A stretch of 64,000 bases of DNA from Bradyrhizobium sp. B124 (lineage in GTDB: Bacteria; Pseudomonadota; Alphaproteobacteria; Rhizobiales; Xanthobacteraceae), in NCBI RefSeq assembly GCF_038967635.1, contig NZ_CP152413.1, forward strand, positions 7,382,001 to 7,446,000, in the 5' to 3' direction. Made by a program: the position numbers and the translations under genes. Positions 19,747 through 32,430 of the stretch are shown here, piece by piece. The first letter of the stretch is position 1. The number at the start of each line of letters is the position of its first letter. Under the pieces are notes generated by a model, which was not told the DNA's origin, made no database searches, and worked only from the letters and a program-made list of their open reading frames with translations.

Positions 19747-20949
19747 ATGCCCGAACAACCCTTGCCGACGCTGCCGATGTGGCGCGTCGATCACATCGAG
19801 CCCTCGCCTGAGATGTTGGCGCTGCGCGCCAACGGTCCGCTCCACCGCGTGCGCTTCCCGTCCGGGCACGAAGGCTGGTGGGTGACGGGCTACGACGAGG
19901 CCAAGGCGGTGCTGTCCGACGCGGCGTTCCGGCCCGCGGGAATGCCGCCGGCGGCATTCACCCCGGATTCGGTGGTTCTCGGTTCGCCGGGGTGGCTGGT
20001 CTCGCACGAGGGGGCCGAGCATGCCCGGTTGCGCACGATCGTGGCGCCGGCCTTCAGCGACCACAGGGTGAAGCGGCTCGCGCGGCAGGTCGAGGCGATC
20101 GCCGCGCAGTTGTTCGAGACGCTGGCGGCCCAGCCCCAGCCCGCCGACCTGCGGCGCCACCTCTGCTTTCCGCTTCCGGCCATGGTCATCAGCGCGCTGA
20201 TGGGCGTGCTCTACGAGGATCACGCCTTTTTCGCCGGGCTGTCCGACGAGGTGATGACTCACCAGCATGAAAGCGGCCCGCGCAGCGCGTCACGCCTGGC
20301 CTGGGAAGAGCTGCGCGCCTACATTGGCTGCAAGATGCAGGACAAGCGCCAGGATCCGGGCGACAACCTGCTGACGGATTTGCTCGCGGCGGTCGACCAG
20401 GGCAAGGCGACCGAGGAAGAGGCGATCGGCCTGGCGGCGGGCATGCTGGTGGCAGGTCACGAGAGCACCGTCGCGCAGATCGAATTCGGCCTGCTGGCCA
20501 TGCTCCGGCATCCGCAACAGCGCGAACGCCTGGTCGCCGATCCATCCCTGGTGGACAGGGCGGTGGAGGAAATTCTGCGCATGTACCCGCCGGGCGCGGG
20601 CTGGGACGGCATCATGCGCTATCCAAGGACCGACGTGACCATCGCGGGCGTGCATATTCCCGCGGAGAGCAAGGTGCTGGTCGGCCTGCCGGCGACCTCG
20701 TTCGATCCGCGCCATTTCGACGACCCGGAAATCTTCGACATCGGACGCGATGGACAGCCGCACCTGGCGTTCTCCTACGGGCCGCACCATTGCACCGGCG
20801 TGGCGCTGGCCAGGCTCGAACTCAAGGTGGTGTTCGGTTCGATCTTCCAGCGCTTTCCCGCGCTGCGCCTGGCCGTGGCGCCCGAAGAACTGAAGTTGCG
20901 CAAGGAGATCATCACTGGCGGGTTCGAGGAGTTCCCGGTGCACTGGTGA
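19747..20949 (+). CDS. cyp112: Cytochrome P450 CYP112, gibberellin operon
   Basis: In the characterised bacterial pathway CYP112 oxidises GA12 through GA15 and GA24 to GA9. The 400-residue P450 shows the I-helix oxygen-binding motif AGHEST, the K-helix ExxR in [10 protein letters not shown], and the haem Cys near residue 348 in [18 protein letters not shown]. There is no membrane anchor, as expected for a bacterial P450. It is the first intact gene of the GC-rich operon, which stands apart in base composition from the nif genes. Confidence 0.92.
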   Translation: MPEQPLPTLPMWRVDHIEPSPEMLALRANGPLHRVRFPSGHEGWWVTGYDEAKAVLSDAAFRPAGMPPAAFTPDSVVLGSPGWLVSHEGAEHARLRTIVAPAFSDHRVKRLARQVEAIAAQLFETLAAQPQPADLRRHLCFPLPAMVISALMGVLYEDHAFFAGLSDEVMTHQHESGPRSASRLAWEELRAYIGCKMQDKRQDPGDNLLTDLLAAVDQGKATEEEAIGLAAGMLVAGHESTVAQIEFGLLAMLRHPQQRERLVADPSLVDRAVEEILRMYPPGAGWDGIMRYPRTDVTIAGVHIPAESKVLVGLPATSFDPRHFDDPEIFDIGRDGQPHLAFSYGPHHCTGVALARLELKVVFGSIFQRFPALRLAVAPEELKLRKEIITGGFEEFPVHW

Positions 20950-21049
20950 TGCGCGGACGTCGCCGGGATCGCGATCTTCTCCGCAATTTGCAATTTGCCG
21001 ATGCGCCTGGCGTGCGCCGGTCAGATCAGCCAGCCAACAGGTAACCAAG

Positions 21050-22339
21050 ATGGACATGCAGGAAACCACGGCAGCATGCCGGGACGCCTTCGCCGAACTG
21101 GCGTCGCCAGCGTGCGTCCACGACCCATATCCGTTCATGCGGTGGTTGCGCGAGCACGATCCGGTGCATCGCGCGGCATCGGGCCTCTTTCTGTTGAGCC
21201 GCCACGCCGACATCTGCTGGGCGCTCCAGGCCACGGGCGATGCGCTTCGGGGGCCGGCGCCGGCCGAACTGGCGCGCTATTTCCCACGTGTGGCGACCAG
21301 CCTGTCGCTCAATCTGCTGGCGTCCACGCTAGCGATGAAGGATCCACCGACGCATACGCGTCTGCGCCGGCTGATCTCGCGCGATTTCACCATGGGCCAG
21401 ATCGACAACCTGCGGCCGAGCATCGCGCGCATCGTCGCAGCGCGCTTGGACGGCATGGCGCCCGCGCTGGAGCGCGGGGAGGCGGTGGACCTGCATCGGG
21501 AATTCGCGCTGGCCTTGCCCATGTTGGTCTTCGCCGAACTGTTCGGCATGCCCCCGGACGACATGTTCGGGCTCGCCGCCGGCATCGGCGCCATTCTGGA
21601 AGGCCTGCGCCCGCACGCCAGCGATCCCCAACTCGCCGCGGCGGACGCGGCCAGCGCCAGGGTGCTGGCCTACTTCGGCGACCTCATACCGCGCAAGCGC
21701 ACCGATCCCCGCCACGACATCGTGTCGATGCTGGTCGGCGCACACGACGACGATGCCGACACGCTGTCGGATGCGGAGTTGATCGGCATGCTGTGGGGCA
21801 TGCTGCTGGGCGGCTTCGCCACCACTGCTGCGACCATCGACCATGCGGTCCTGGCGATGCTGGCGTATCCCGAACAGCGGCACTGGCTGCAGGGAGACGC
21901 CGTGGGGGTGAAGGCATTCGTCGAAGAAGTCCTGCGCTGCGACGCGCCCGTTATGTTCAGCTCCATTCCGCGTATCGCCCAGCGCGACATCGAACTGCGC
22001 GGCGCGGTGATCCCGAAGAACGCGGACGTGCGCGTGCTGGTCGCGGCTGGCAATCGCGACCCGGACGCCTTCGCCGATCCCGACCGCTTCGATCCCGCGC
22101 GGTTTTACGGCACCAGTCCTGGCATGTCGACCGGCGGAAAGATCATGCTGAGCTTCGGCCACGGCATCCACTTCTGCCTCGGTGCGCAACTGGCCCGGGT
22201 GCAGTTGGCCGAGAGCCTGCCGCGGATCCAGACGCGCTTCCCTACGCTGGCATTGGCCGAGCAGCCGGCCCGGGAGCCCTCCGCGTTCCTTAGGACGTTC
22301 CGCGCGCTGCCGGTGCGGCTGCATGCGCAGGGGGGCTGA
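21050..22339 (+). CDS. cyp114: Cytochrome P450 CYP114, gibberellin operon
   Basis: CYP114, with the adjacent ferredoxin, converts ent-kaurenoic acid to GA12-aldehyde by ring contraction. The 429-residue protein has the I-helix motif GGFATT, ExxR in [10 protein letters not shown] and the haem Cys near residue 376 in [18 protein letters not shown]. It starts 100 bases after CYP112 and its stop is one base from the ferredoxin ATG. Confidence 0.92.
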   Translation: MDMQETTAACRDAFAELASPACVHDPYPFMRWLREHDPVHRAASGLFLLSRHADICWALQATGDALRGPAPAELARYFPRVATSLSLNLLASTLAMKDPPTHTRLRRLISRDFTMGQIDNLRPSIARIVAARLDGMAPALERGEAVDLHREFALALPMLVFAELFGMPPDDMFGLAAGIGAILEGLRPHASDPQLAAADAASARVLAYFGDLIPRKRTDPRHDIVSMLVGAHDDDADTLSDAELIGMLWGMLLGGFATTAATIDHAVLAMLAYPEQRHWLQGDAVGVKAFVEEVLRCDAPVMFSSIPRIAQRDIELRGAVIPKNADVRVLVAAGNRDPDAFADPDRFDPARFYGTSPGMSTGGKIMLSFGHGIHFCLGAQLARVQLAESLPRIQTRFPTLALAEQPAREPSAFLRTFRALPVRLHAQGG

Positions 22340-22340
22340 G

Positions 22341-22649
22341 ATGCGCGTCGTGGTCGACCAGGATCTGTGCGGAACCACCGGGCAGTGCGTGCTGTCGCTG
22401 CCGGGCACCTTTCGCCAGCGCGAACCGGACGGCGTGGCCGAAGTGTGCGTGGCGACGGTCCCGCAGGCGCTGCACGCCGCCGTGCGGCTCGCGGCCAGCC
22501 AGTGCCCGGTCGCCGCCATTCGGGTCATCGAAAGCGACGCTGGCGATGACGAGCGCGCCAGCGCCGACCCTGCGCCTTCTCCGGCGGAGGCCGAGCGGCA
22601 TGCCGCGAAAGACCAACGCAATCCAGGAGGACACCATGGGACGGTTTGA
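22341..22649 (+). CDS. Ferredoxin of the gibberellin operon
   Basis: A 102-residue P450-partner ferredoxin. MRVVVDQDLCGTTGQCVLSLPG and the later SQCPVAAIRV give the three-cysteine [3Fe-4S]-type pattern, with Gly-Thr-Thr in the position of the usual second cysteine. The C-terminal 30 residues are low-complexity, Ala/Asp/Pro-rich and overlap the SDR start. The order CYP114-Fd-SDR is that of the known operon. Confidence 0.9.
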   Translation: MRVVVDQDLCGTTGQCVLSLPGTFRQREPDGVAEVCVATVPQALHAAVRLAASQCPVAAIRVIESDAGDDERASADPAPSPAEAERHAAKDQRNPGGHHGTV

Positions 22650-23481
22650 AGGCAAGGTGGCGGTGGTGACCGGCGCCGGCGCCGGCATCGGCAAGGCATG
22701 CGCCCTCGCCATCGCGCGCGAGGGTGGCAGAGTGGTGGTGGCCGACATTGATGGCTCGGCGGCCATGGCCTGCGCCGCGCAGATCGCGGCCGAAGCGGGC
22801 CACGCGCTGGCCCTGGCCATCGACATCGCCGATGCGCAGGCGGTGACAGCGCTGTTCGAGACGGCGGAGCGGCAACTCGGTGGGGTCGACCTGCTGGTGA
22901 ACAACGCGAGCGCCATGCACCTGACCCCGCGCGACCGCGCGATCCTCGACCTGGACCTGGCGGTCTGGGATCAGACCATGGCGACCAATCTGCGCGGCAC
23001 GCTGCTCTGCTGCCGGCAGGCCATCCCACGGATGATTGCCCGCGGCGGTGGCGCGATCGTCAACATGTCGTCGTGCCAGGGGCTTAGCGCTGACACCGCG
23101 CACACGTCCTACGCCGCGTCGAAGGCGGCGATGAACATGTTGTCGGCCTCGCTCGCCACCCAGTACGGTCATGCGCAGATCCGCTGCAACGCGGTTGCGC
23201 CCGGTCTCATCATGACCGAGCGTCTCCTCGCCAAGCTGGACGAGGGCATGCAACGGCATCTGCGCCGGCACCAGCTCCTGCCGCGCGTCGGCCGCCCCGA
23301 GGACGTGGCCGCGCTGGTGGCGTTCCTGCTCTCCGACGATGCTGCGTTCATCACCGGCCAGGTCGTGTGCATCGACGGCGGCATGCTGGCGCATGTGCCG
23401 ACATACGCCGACGGTGGCAACAGCCGCGCCGCGCGGCCTGCCGGCGACACCGCCGAAGCGGCCGCGGCGCCGCGTTCCTGA
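22636..23481 (+). CDS. Short-chain dehydrogenase/reductase, gibberellin operon
   Basis: In the known pathway this SDR oxidises GA12-aldehyde to GA12. The 281-residue protein has the NAD(P) motif TGAGAGIGKA, the NNAS motif, the catalytic Ser in NMSSCQ and YxxxK in SYAASKAA. An AGGAGG lies just before the ATG at 22636; the longer in-frame ORF from 22546 runs through the ferredoxin gene and is rejected. Its stop overlaps the CYP117 start. Confidence 0.9.
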   Translation: MGRFEGKVAVVTGAGAGIGKACALAIAREGGRVVVADIDGSAAMACAAQIAAEAGHALALAIDIADAQAVTALFETAERQLGGVDLLVNNASAMHLTPRDRAILDLDLAVWDQTMATNLRGTLLCCRQAIPRMIARGGGAIVNMSSCQGLSADTAHTSYAASKAAMNMLSASLATQYGHAQIRCNAVAPGLIMTERLLAKLDEGMQRHLRRHQLLPRVGRPEDVAALVAFLLSDDAAFITGQVVCIDGGMLAHVPTYADGGNSRAARPAGDTAEAAAAPRS

Positions 23482-24824
23482 TGGACATGCTGCTCAACCC
23501 GCTGGACCGTCGGCACCGGCTGCGGCACGACATCCCGGTGCTGCCCGGCGCTTTCCCCCTGGTCGGGCATCTTCCCGCCATCGTCTGCGACCTGCCGCGC
23601 CTGCTGCGGCGCGCGGAACGGACGCTGGGCAGCTACTTCTGGCTGAATTTCGGCCCTGTCGGACACCAGATGACCTGCATGGATCCGGATGCGTTCGCAT
23701 TGCTCCGGCACAAGGACGTGTCCTCGGCGCTGATCGAAGAGATCGCGCCCGAATTGCTTGGCGGAACGATGGTCGCCCAGGACGGTGGCGCGCACCGGCA
23801 GGCGCGCGATGCGATCAAGGCGGCGTTCCTGCCCAAGGGGCTGACCGAGGCCGGCATCGGCAACCTGTTCGCGCCCGTCATCCGGGCGCGGGTGCAGGCG
23901 TGGCGCGACCGCGGCGACGTAACCATCCTGCGCGAAACCGGCGATCTGACGCTCAAGCTCATCTTCAGCCTCATGGGAATCCCCGCGCAGGACCTGCCGG
24001 GATGGCATCGCAAGTACCGGCAACTGCTGCAGTTGATCGTCGCGCCCCGGGTCGACCTGCCCGGACTGCCCTTGCGGCGCGGCCGCGCCGCCCGCAACTG
24101 GATCGACGCGCAGTTGCGCCAGTTCGTCCGCGACGCGCGCGCGCATGCCGCGCGCGCCGGGTTGATCAACGACATGGTGAGCGCCTTCGATCGCAGCGAC
24201 GATGCGCTCTCCGATGACGTCCTAGTCGCCAATATCCGCTTGCTGCTGCTTGGCGGTCACGACACCACCGCCTCGACGATGGCCTGGATGGTGATCGAGC
24301 TGGCGCGGCAGCCTGTGCTGTGGGACGCCCTGGTCGAGGAGGCGCAACGCGTGGGCGCGGTGCCGACCCGGCACGCGGACCTGGCGCAGTGTCCGGTCGC
24401 CGAGGCGCTGTTCCGCGAGACGCTGCGGGTGCATCCGGCGACCACGCTCCTGCCGCGTCGCGCGCTGCAGGAATTGCAACTCGGCCAACGGCGCATTCCC
24501 GCGGGCACCCATCTGTGCATCCCGCTGGTGCATTTCTCGACCTCGGCGCTGCTGCACGAGGCGCCTGATCAGTTCCGCCTGGCGCGGTGGCTGCAACGCA
24601 CGGAGCCGATCCGTCCGGTGGACATGCTGCAGTTCGGTACCGGCCCACACGTCTGCATTGGCTACCACCTGGTATGGCTGGAACTGGTGCAGTTCTGCAT
24701 CGCCTTGGCGCTGACCATGCACAAGGCCGGGGTGCGGCCGCGGTTGCTGAGCGACGTCGAAAAAGGCCGGCGCTATTACCCGACCGCACATCCGTCCATG
24801 ACAATCCGCATCGGATTCTCATGA
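23481..24824 (+). CDS. cyp117: Cytochrome P450 CYP117, gibberellin operon
   Basis: CYP117 oxidises ent-kaurene to ent-kaurenoic acid. The 447-residue protein has a proline-rich start (IPVLPGAFPLVGH), the I-helix motif GGHDTTAS, ExxR in FRETLRVHP and the haem Cys near residue 392 in LQFGTGPHVCIGYHL. The ATG at 23481 overlaps the SDR stop; the 38-codon upstream extension is inside SDR and rejected. Confidence 0.92.
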   Translation: MDMLLNPLDRRHRLRHDIPVLPGAFPLVGHLPAIVCDLPRLLRRAERTLGSYFWLNFGPVGHQMTCMDPDAFALLRHKDVSSALIEEIAPELLGGTMVAQDGGAHRQARDAIKAAFLPKGLTEAGIGNLFAPVIRARVQAWRDRGDVTILRETGDLTLKLIFSLMGIPAQDLPGWHRKYRQLLQLIVAPRVDLPGLPLRRGRAARNWIDAQLRQFVRDARAHAARAGLINDMVSAFDRSDDALSDDVLVANIRLLLLGGHDTTASTMAWMVIELARQPVLWDALVEEAQRVGAVPTRHADLAQCPVAEALFRETLRVHPATTLLPRRALQELQLGQRRIPAGTHLCIPLVHFSTSALLHEAPDQFRLARWLQRTEPIRPVDMLQFGTGPHVCIGYHLVWLELVQFCIALALTMHKAGVRPRLLSDVEKGRRYYPTAHPSMTIRIGFS

Positions 24825-24968
24825 GTGGCATCGCATGCCCCGTGTGGCGAGGCAACGGCGCCGGCGACGCGCGGCATTGCTGCACTCGGCGCGCGCGCTC
24901 GGTGCGACGCCGGCAACACCGCGGCGGCTCGCCGCTCGCCGTGGCCGTCTCCTGTCAGGTACAAGGAC

Positions 24969-25976
24969 ATGAACAACATGCAGACCTGTTCCACGCTACA
25001 CGACGACCGAACTGGCGTTCCCGCGCTCGGCGGATTGGGCGCGCAGGCGCGCGGCGCATCCGGCAGGCTGCTGCCGGAGATCTGGATGCAGGACGGCGCA
25101 AAGCGGGTCGAACAGGCGCTGGCGCGTCTTCTCTGCGCCGAAGACGACGGTGAGACCGAGCTGATGGCGGCGATGCGCTATGCCACCTTGTATGGCGGGA
25201 AGCGCACCCGCGCCTTGCTCTGTCTGGCTGCCGGCGCACTGGCCGACACGCCGGCGCACATGCTCGACGACGTCGGCGCCGCCATCGAGATGATGCACGC
25301 CTGTACCCTGGTCCACGACGACCTGCCCGCGATGGACGACGACGTGCTTCGCCGCGGCCTTCCGACCGTGCACGTCAAGTTCGGCGAAGCCACTGCGATC
25401 CTGGTCGGCGATGCGCTGCAGGCGCACGCCTTCCTGACCCTGGCGAGCCTGGATGCGCCGGGCGACAACCGTATCGTGCTCGTGCGCGAACTGGCGCAGG
25501 CGGTGTCAGCCAAGGGTGCCGCAGGCGGGCAGGCCATCGATCTGTCGCTGGTTGGAAAGCACGTCGAGCTGGACAGGATCGTGGCGATGCACCGGATGAA
25601 GAGCGGAGCGCTAGTGCGCGCGTCCGTTCGCATGGGCGCGCTATGCGCCATCGCGGAGGATGCCACGCACGCTGCGCTGTACTGTGCGCTCGATCGCTAC
25701 AGCGCCTGTTTCGGCCTGGCGTTGCAGGTGGTCGACGACATTCTCGACGCGACAGCGGATACCGCGACGCTGGGCAAGACCCCCGGCAAGGACGCGGCGG
25801 CGCAGAAGCCGACCTGCGCGTCGATCATGGGGCTGCAGGCAGCGCGCCAGTTCGTGCTGGATCTGTTGCGCGACGCCGGGGAGGCCATCGCCCCGCTGGG
25901 GCCGCGTGCGGAACGGTTGGCGCAGATCCTGCAGCGGGCCAACGCGTATTTGTTCAAGCACGCGCCATGCGCATGA
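24969..25976 (+). CDS. ggps: Geranylgeranyl diphosphate synthase, gibberellin operon
   Basis: A trans-prenyltransferase that makes the C20 precursor geranylgeranyl diphosphate. The 335-residue protein has the first aspartate-rich motif near residue 115 (HDDLPAMDDD), GGKRTRALLCLAAG, and the second motif QVVDDILDATAD. The frame is intact throughout; some rhizobial copies are reported as decayed. The ATG at 24969 was chosen because the sequence before it is not family-like. The next 232 bases before CPS carry no gene. Confidence 0.9.
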   Translation: MNNMQTCSTLHDDRTGVPALGGLGAQARGASGRLLPEIWMQDGAKRVEQALARLLCAEDDGETELMAAMRYATLYGGKRTRALLCLAAGALADTPAHMLDDVGAAIEMMHACTLVHDDLPAMDDDVLRRGLPTVHVKFGEATAILVGDALQAHAFLTLASLDAPGDNRIVLVRELAQAVSAKGAAGGQAIDLSLVGKHVELDRIVAMHRMKSGALVRASVRMGALCAIAEDATHAALYCALDRYSACFGLALQVVDDILDATADTATLGKTPGKDAAAQKPTCASIMGLQAARQFVLDLLRDAGEAIAPLGPRAERLAQILQRANAYLFKHAPCA

Positions 25977-26208
25977 GCGCGCCCGTTCGCATGGAGTCGC
26001 CCCTGTGCCGCTGCGATCGGCCGGCGGCAGCGGTGCATGCTGCACTGTGTCCGAGTCCGCGGCGCCAGCATCGGGGCGTGTCGCCGCGCCGGAGCAGGGC
26101 GGCCGTCCGGCGCTGCCCATGCGCCGGGCCGCGACGGGCCCGCGGCGACGTGCGCGGCGTCTGCCCGATCCTGGTTCTCGTCAACCGTCTGCAGAAAGAA
26201 CATCCCGC

Positions 26209-28658
<2,450 letters not shown>

Positions 28659-28741
28659 ACGCGCGGGAGGCGGCGGCGTGCGCGCTGCCGTCGGTCCGAT
28701 CCGACGCAACGCCGTCGCCCGATGCGACCGATGGAACGAGC

Positions 28742-29230
28742 ATGAGCGACACCGCCCTGAGCCGGCGCAAGCACGACCATCTGGACCTCGTGCTGGATCG
28801 GCGAACGGCGCCGGCCACGGTCGCCGCCGGCTGGGAGTACATCCGGTTCGAACACTGCGCATGGCCCGAGTTGGACCTGACGCAGATCGACCTGAGCGCC
28901 TCGCTGCTGGGCAAGACCATGCGCGCGCCGCTGCTGATCAGCTCCATGACCGGCGGCATGCCACGCGCCGAGGCCATCAACCGGCATCTGAGCGAGGCAG
29001 CGCAAGCCTTGGGGATCGCCATGTGCGTCGGTTCGCAGCGCGTGAGCCCGCAATCCCGCAATTCCCAGGGCCGACGCGCGCGCTGCGCCGCCTGGCTCCA
29101 GACATTCCCTTGCTGGCCGATATCGGCGCCGCACAACTTCGCGAGGCCGACGGCCTGGACCTGACGCGCCGGGCGGTGGATGCGCTGGAGGCCGATGGGC
29201 TCATCGTCCATCTCAATCCGCTGCAGGAAC
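28742..29230 (+). pseudogene. idi: Disrupted type II isopentenyl diphosphate isomerase
   Basis: The first 100 codons are a normal FMN-dependent [15 protein letters not shown], the [10 protein letters not shown] motif, and MCVGSQRV. Near 29050 the frame shifts; [12 protein letters not shown] and [10 protein letters not shown] continue in another frame. At about 29230 the gene stops abruptly at an IS110 transposase remnant, so the C-terminal half, including the catalytic Gln region, is gone. It is the last gene of the operon and is certainly non-functional. Confidence 0.88.
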
Positions 29231-29999
29231 TGCCGCACCCGCGGGTTCAGCCCGAAATAGCTCACCAGCTTCTGCGGGCTGTAGAACCGGGTGCTGTCGC
29301 CGATCGCCGCCATGATCCCTTCGGCAACCGCCAGATTCACGCCAGTGATCGTCATCAATCTGTTGACCCGCGGAATCCTCGATTGCGTCCTGCGGCATCT
29401 CTCGGTCGAGCAGGGCCAGATCTTCCGCAAGCCGATCAAGCCCACGCTCGTGCCGATCGACGGCTGCCCGCTCATCATCGGGCAACTGTTGAGCGGCCAA
29501 CCACGCCCGGCCGCGGGCGTTGAAAAGATCGGCATGCGGGCACTTCGGAATCAGGTGCGCGTGCACGATCGAATGCACTTTGTTCTTGAGCCGCATGCGA
29601 TGCCGCACGACCTGGTAGCGCCGCGCCACCAGCCTGCGTTCGGTCTCCGCGTCCGGCGTCCAGATCTGCGGCAGGTACCTCGCCCCCTGCAAAGTGGCGA
29701 GCGTGCCGGCATCGATCTTGTCGGTCTTGACGTGAGCCTGGGCGATCGCCTTCACCTGCAGTGGATTGGCGATAATCACCCGCGCCACGAATGGCGCCAG
29801 AACCTCGCAGTACCGCCATGCTGTTGCCGGTCGCCTCAAGCACCACCTCATCACTAGCCGGCAGGGTCTTGCCAAACCCCTCCGGCGCAGTCCGCGTCAT
29901 GTCAATGCGGCTCGCATGTCGGAGCTTGCCGTCCTCCCAAAACATCACCTCCCCGAAGCTTCGGTGGACGTCGATGCCGATCACACGTCGCATTCGCAC
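29231..29999 (-). pseudogene. IS110-family transposase remnant
   Basis: On the minus strand: GIDVHRSFGEVMFW (N-terminal DEDD domain), then after a frameshift near 29807 VKTDKIDAGTLATL, and after another near 29370 the helix-hairpin-helix-like [20 protein letters not shown] and the C-terminal [10 protein letters not shown]. The catalytic C-terminal Ser region is missing at the idi junction. Two frameshifts and truncation make it inactive. Confidence 0.85.
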
Positions 30000-30199
30000 C
30001 TCCTATGACACATGACGGGAGCCGCGGGCGACACGACAACTACGGAGTCGCGCTCTCGGCGCAAGCGGGCGAGTCGCAGAGGCGGCCAGCTTCTAACTCG
30101 AGCTCTCGGCTCGTCGTGTGCATCGGCCTGCCCGCACTTCGTGCTCCCGGTGCCTCTGTCCCGATGGTCGCATCGTACGCCACGAGGTAGAACACCGCA

Positions 30200-30402
30200 G
30201 CGGAACGTTGGCCACCGAGACATCTCATACCGGTTACCAATCCGATCGAGCGCCTCAACGGCGAGATCAAGCGGAGGACCGAGATCGTCGTGCACGCGCC
30301 GCCGGTGTTCGATATACGGGTGCGTAAAGTATGTCTGTTCGAACCTGCGGCGTGTCTCAATAGCGGGAGCGGTCTGATGAGAGGGCGGTGGTACAGAGCC
30401 TG
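30200..30402 (+). pseudogene. IS256 (mutator-type) transposase fragment
   Basis: TNPIERLNGEIKRRTEIV, a hallmark near the C-terminus of IS256-family transposases, is encoded from about 30234, followed by decayed sequence. No other part of the element is recognisable. The stretch 30403-30557 shows nothing. Confidence 0.55.
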
Positions 30403-30557
30403 AGCCGTTAAGCGGCCGGTTCCCTGATGGATCGACCGTCGGCAATATCACGCACTATCCGCCTACAGATTGCAGCTCAATGAACAGCGCGTGGATGTGA
30501 GGCGCGCGGATAGCCTGGTCGTCGCGTGGGAGTGCGGACAGATGCTTTGCGCCTGTG

Positions 30558-30594
30558 CGTCAGGCTATGGTCAGCTAGGCTGCATATCCTCGTC
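30558..30594 (+). promoter_or_regulatory. Probable tts box (TtsI-binding site)
   Basis: GTCAG at 30558 and AGCT at 30572 stand at tts-box spacing, with CCTCGTC closing the downstream half. About two-thirds of the consensus positions of the first half match. It lies about 65 bases before the effector start, where a TtsI-driven promoter is expected. Confidence 0.6.
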
Positions 30595-30656
30595 GGCAGA
30601 GCTTGCGCGGCACGAGCTCGACAGCGTGAAAATCTGCCGTTAGGAGAGCGATCTGA

Positions 30657-31504
30657 TGTATGGCAGAATCGTTGGCTCATCCAGCCAGTCAACAGGTGCC
30701 GGCCAAGCCGATGAATCGGGAGAGGCCGGAGATAGCCCTCGCTTTTCGGAAACAGTTGCAAGCATCGCGTCAAGCGGGTCGTCGCCGGCGCCATATTCTC
30801 TCGCGTCCGATCCGCCTATTATAGAGATCGACCGATCTTCCTTCATGGAAGGACTGGAGAGATTTTTGGGCAGCGACATCAGGCACATCGCCAGTCACCC
30901 AGAAGAGTACTCGGACCGCGTGTCCGAGAAAGCCCGGCGCGCAGCAACGGTTGCTGGAAGCTCCCTCTCCACTTACGATGATCCAAGCAAGCCAGCAAAA
31001 TTCTACAGCTATCAATTGGGTAACGAAACTGTCGGGCTTTTAAGGGCAGGTGGGCCGGCTCTAATCAAGGGGGAACAGTTTCAGCAACAATTTAAACGTA
31101 ACGATATCACGTCCGTGGTTGACCTTCGGGTTACTCATCCGTTGGTCGAGAACGCGGGCGATATTCTGTTGGAGCATCAACTGCGACAGGACGGCGACCG
31201 TCCCTTGGTCTTGTCACGTCCTGCCTTGGAGGGCATGGAACCCCGTCTGGAAAAAATGGGTTTTGTCCACATGAGTCGTAATTATTGGGCGCTCGATCCT
31301 AACCAGCATCCCGAAGTGTGGACGAAGAACGAGAGCAACGAGTGGCAGCGAGTGGACAAACCTACGAAGTATCTTACTAAGGTCGAGGATAGTAACACCG
31401 GTTCTGAAGCAAGTGTCGAAAGTGCTGAAGCGAGTGAGGCCTCTTCAGGTGGTGATCCGTACGCCTACTTGGCGGAAGAACTCGAACGATTGGACATGGA
31501 GTAG
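30657..31504 (+). CDS. nopP: Type III secreted effector, NopP family
   Basis: A 282-residue hydrophilic protein with a Ser/Ala/Gly-rich N-terminus (MYGRIVGSSSQSTGAGQADE) typical of type III secretion signals and no signal peptide. It resembles rhizobial NopP as I remember that family: FMEGLERFLG, SDRVSEKARRAATVAGSS, DDPSKPAKFY, and VVDLRVTHPLVENAGDILLE. NopP is phosphorylated by host kinases and can decide compatibility with soybean Rj2 hosts. The C-terminus is acidic and Ser-rich. The tts box upstream supports flavonoid/TtsI control. Its lower-GC codon use differs sharply from the preceding gibberellin operon. Confidence 0.8.
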
Positions 31505-32026
31505 AACAGCGCAATAAAGAGACCTGGCAGGAAATAACGGCTGTTTCGTGAATGGACGCGGCGCCGCGAAGGTCCTGGCGTTAAACGAGGGGGCGTACGT
31601 TAGCAGCGTGCGCCCCCATTCGCCTGCCCATCCTATTCGGAAAGTAATGATCTTCTGGCGCTTGTGGGGCCGTGCAGCTGGAATCGGTGCAACGAAGATC
31701 GAGTACGAATGCCCTCAATGGTGTAGCCAATGCAACGGCGCGTCATGATATGAGCAGGTTGGGGGCGGCATGCGCTCAAGGAAGTTTTGTATCAAACTAT
31801 ATGCCAAGGTGGACGATCGCGACACAATTCGCCGCGTCATTTGGTCTATTTGGCGCGAGTGGAAAGGCTGTGGCGATCTGTGAGCAACCACTGCGTTTGG
31901 TTCAGTAAGGTGTCGGAAAAGTTGTCGCGCGAAAGCTGCAGCTGCGCAAGTTCTGGCACTTCTACGGTTCTTGCATGTTTGATTGTCCCGCGAAATGAAG
32001 AACGTCCTGCAATAAACGAGCAATGG
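31505..32026. other. Intergenic stretch, no supported gene
   Basis: About 520 bases between the effector and the Rieske gene. I looked for sigma-54 and NifA elements and found only poor -12 matches; no gene is supported. Confidence 0.4.
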
Positions 32027-32422
32027 ATGCAGTCAGACGCAATCTATGCGATTTGTGGCTTTAACGACATTCCAAGCCGCCGGGCCATGGGATTCCATCT
32101 TATAGTCGTCGATGCCGAGGGCAACCACCGGCCGTGGTCCATCGTTGTCGTGCGATGGGGTAAGAAGGTGTTTGGCTATGTCAATAAATGCCCGCACAAC
32201 AGCGTCAATCTAGACTGGGAGCGGAACGAATTCCTGGATCCATACGGCGTCCGGCTGATGTGCGGCAAGCACGGATCGACCTTCGAACTCGGCACGGGGC
32301 AGTGCGTCGAAGGTCCATGTAAGGGGAGAGCGCTCACGCCGATCGCGTTGACAGTTCAGGATGGAGATATTTGTGTTGTCGGGATGCGTCTTGTCGAAGA
32401 CGATGTGTCCCCAAACGAATGA
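32027..32422 (+). CDS. Rieske-type [2Fe-2S] protein, nif-linked
   Basis: A 131-residue soluble Rieske ferredoxin. The cluster ligands are all present: C55 and H57 in NKCPHNSV, and C79 and H82 in LMCGKHGSTF. It has no transmembrane or oxygenase domain, so it probably acts as a small electron carrier. The ATG at 32027 was chosen for homology with the second Rieske-like gene at 41510, to which it is related over its length (GYVNKCPH versus GYVNRCPH; CVEGPCKGRAL versus CIDGPCNGQAL). It converges on the minus-strand gene at 32431. Confidence 0.85.
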   Translation: MQSDAIYAICGFNDIPSRRAMGFHLIVVDAEGNHRPWSIVVVRWGKKVFGYVNKCPHNSVNLDWERNEFLDPYGVRLMCGKHGSTFELGTGQCVEGPCKGRALTPIALTVQDGDICVVGMRLVEDDVSPNE

Positions 32423-32430
32423 GTCTGCGA

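Noticed and set aside
21329..23029. 566-codon minus-strand frame across CYP114, the ferredoxin and SDR
   Set aside because: It is antisense to three well-supported genes and has no family resemblance; very high GC keeps antisense frames open.
25660..26208. Extension of the CPS frame through GGPS
   Set aside because: The first 183 codons are an out-of-frame reading of GGPS. The family start is at the GTG at 26209.
31750..32026. Several GG-N10-GC matches upstream of the first Rieske gene
   Set aside because: None has a TTGC-like -12 half or a NifA site, so no promoter is claimed.
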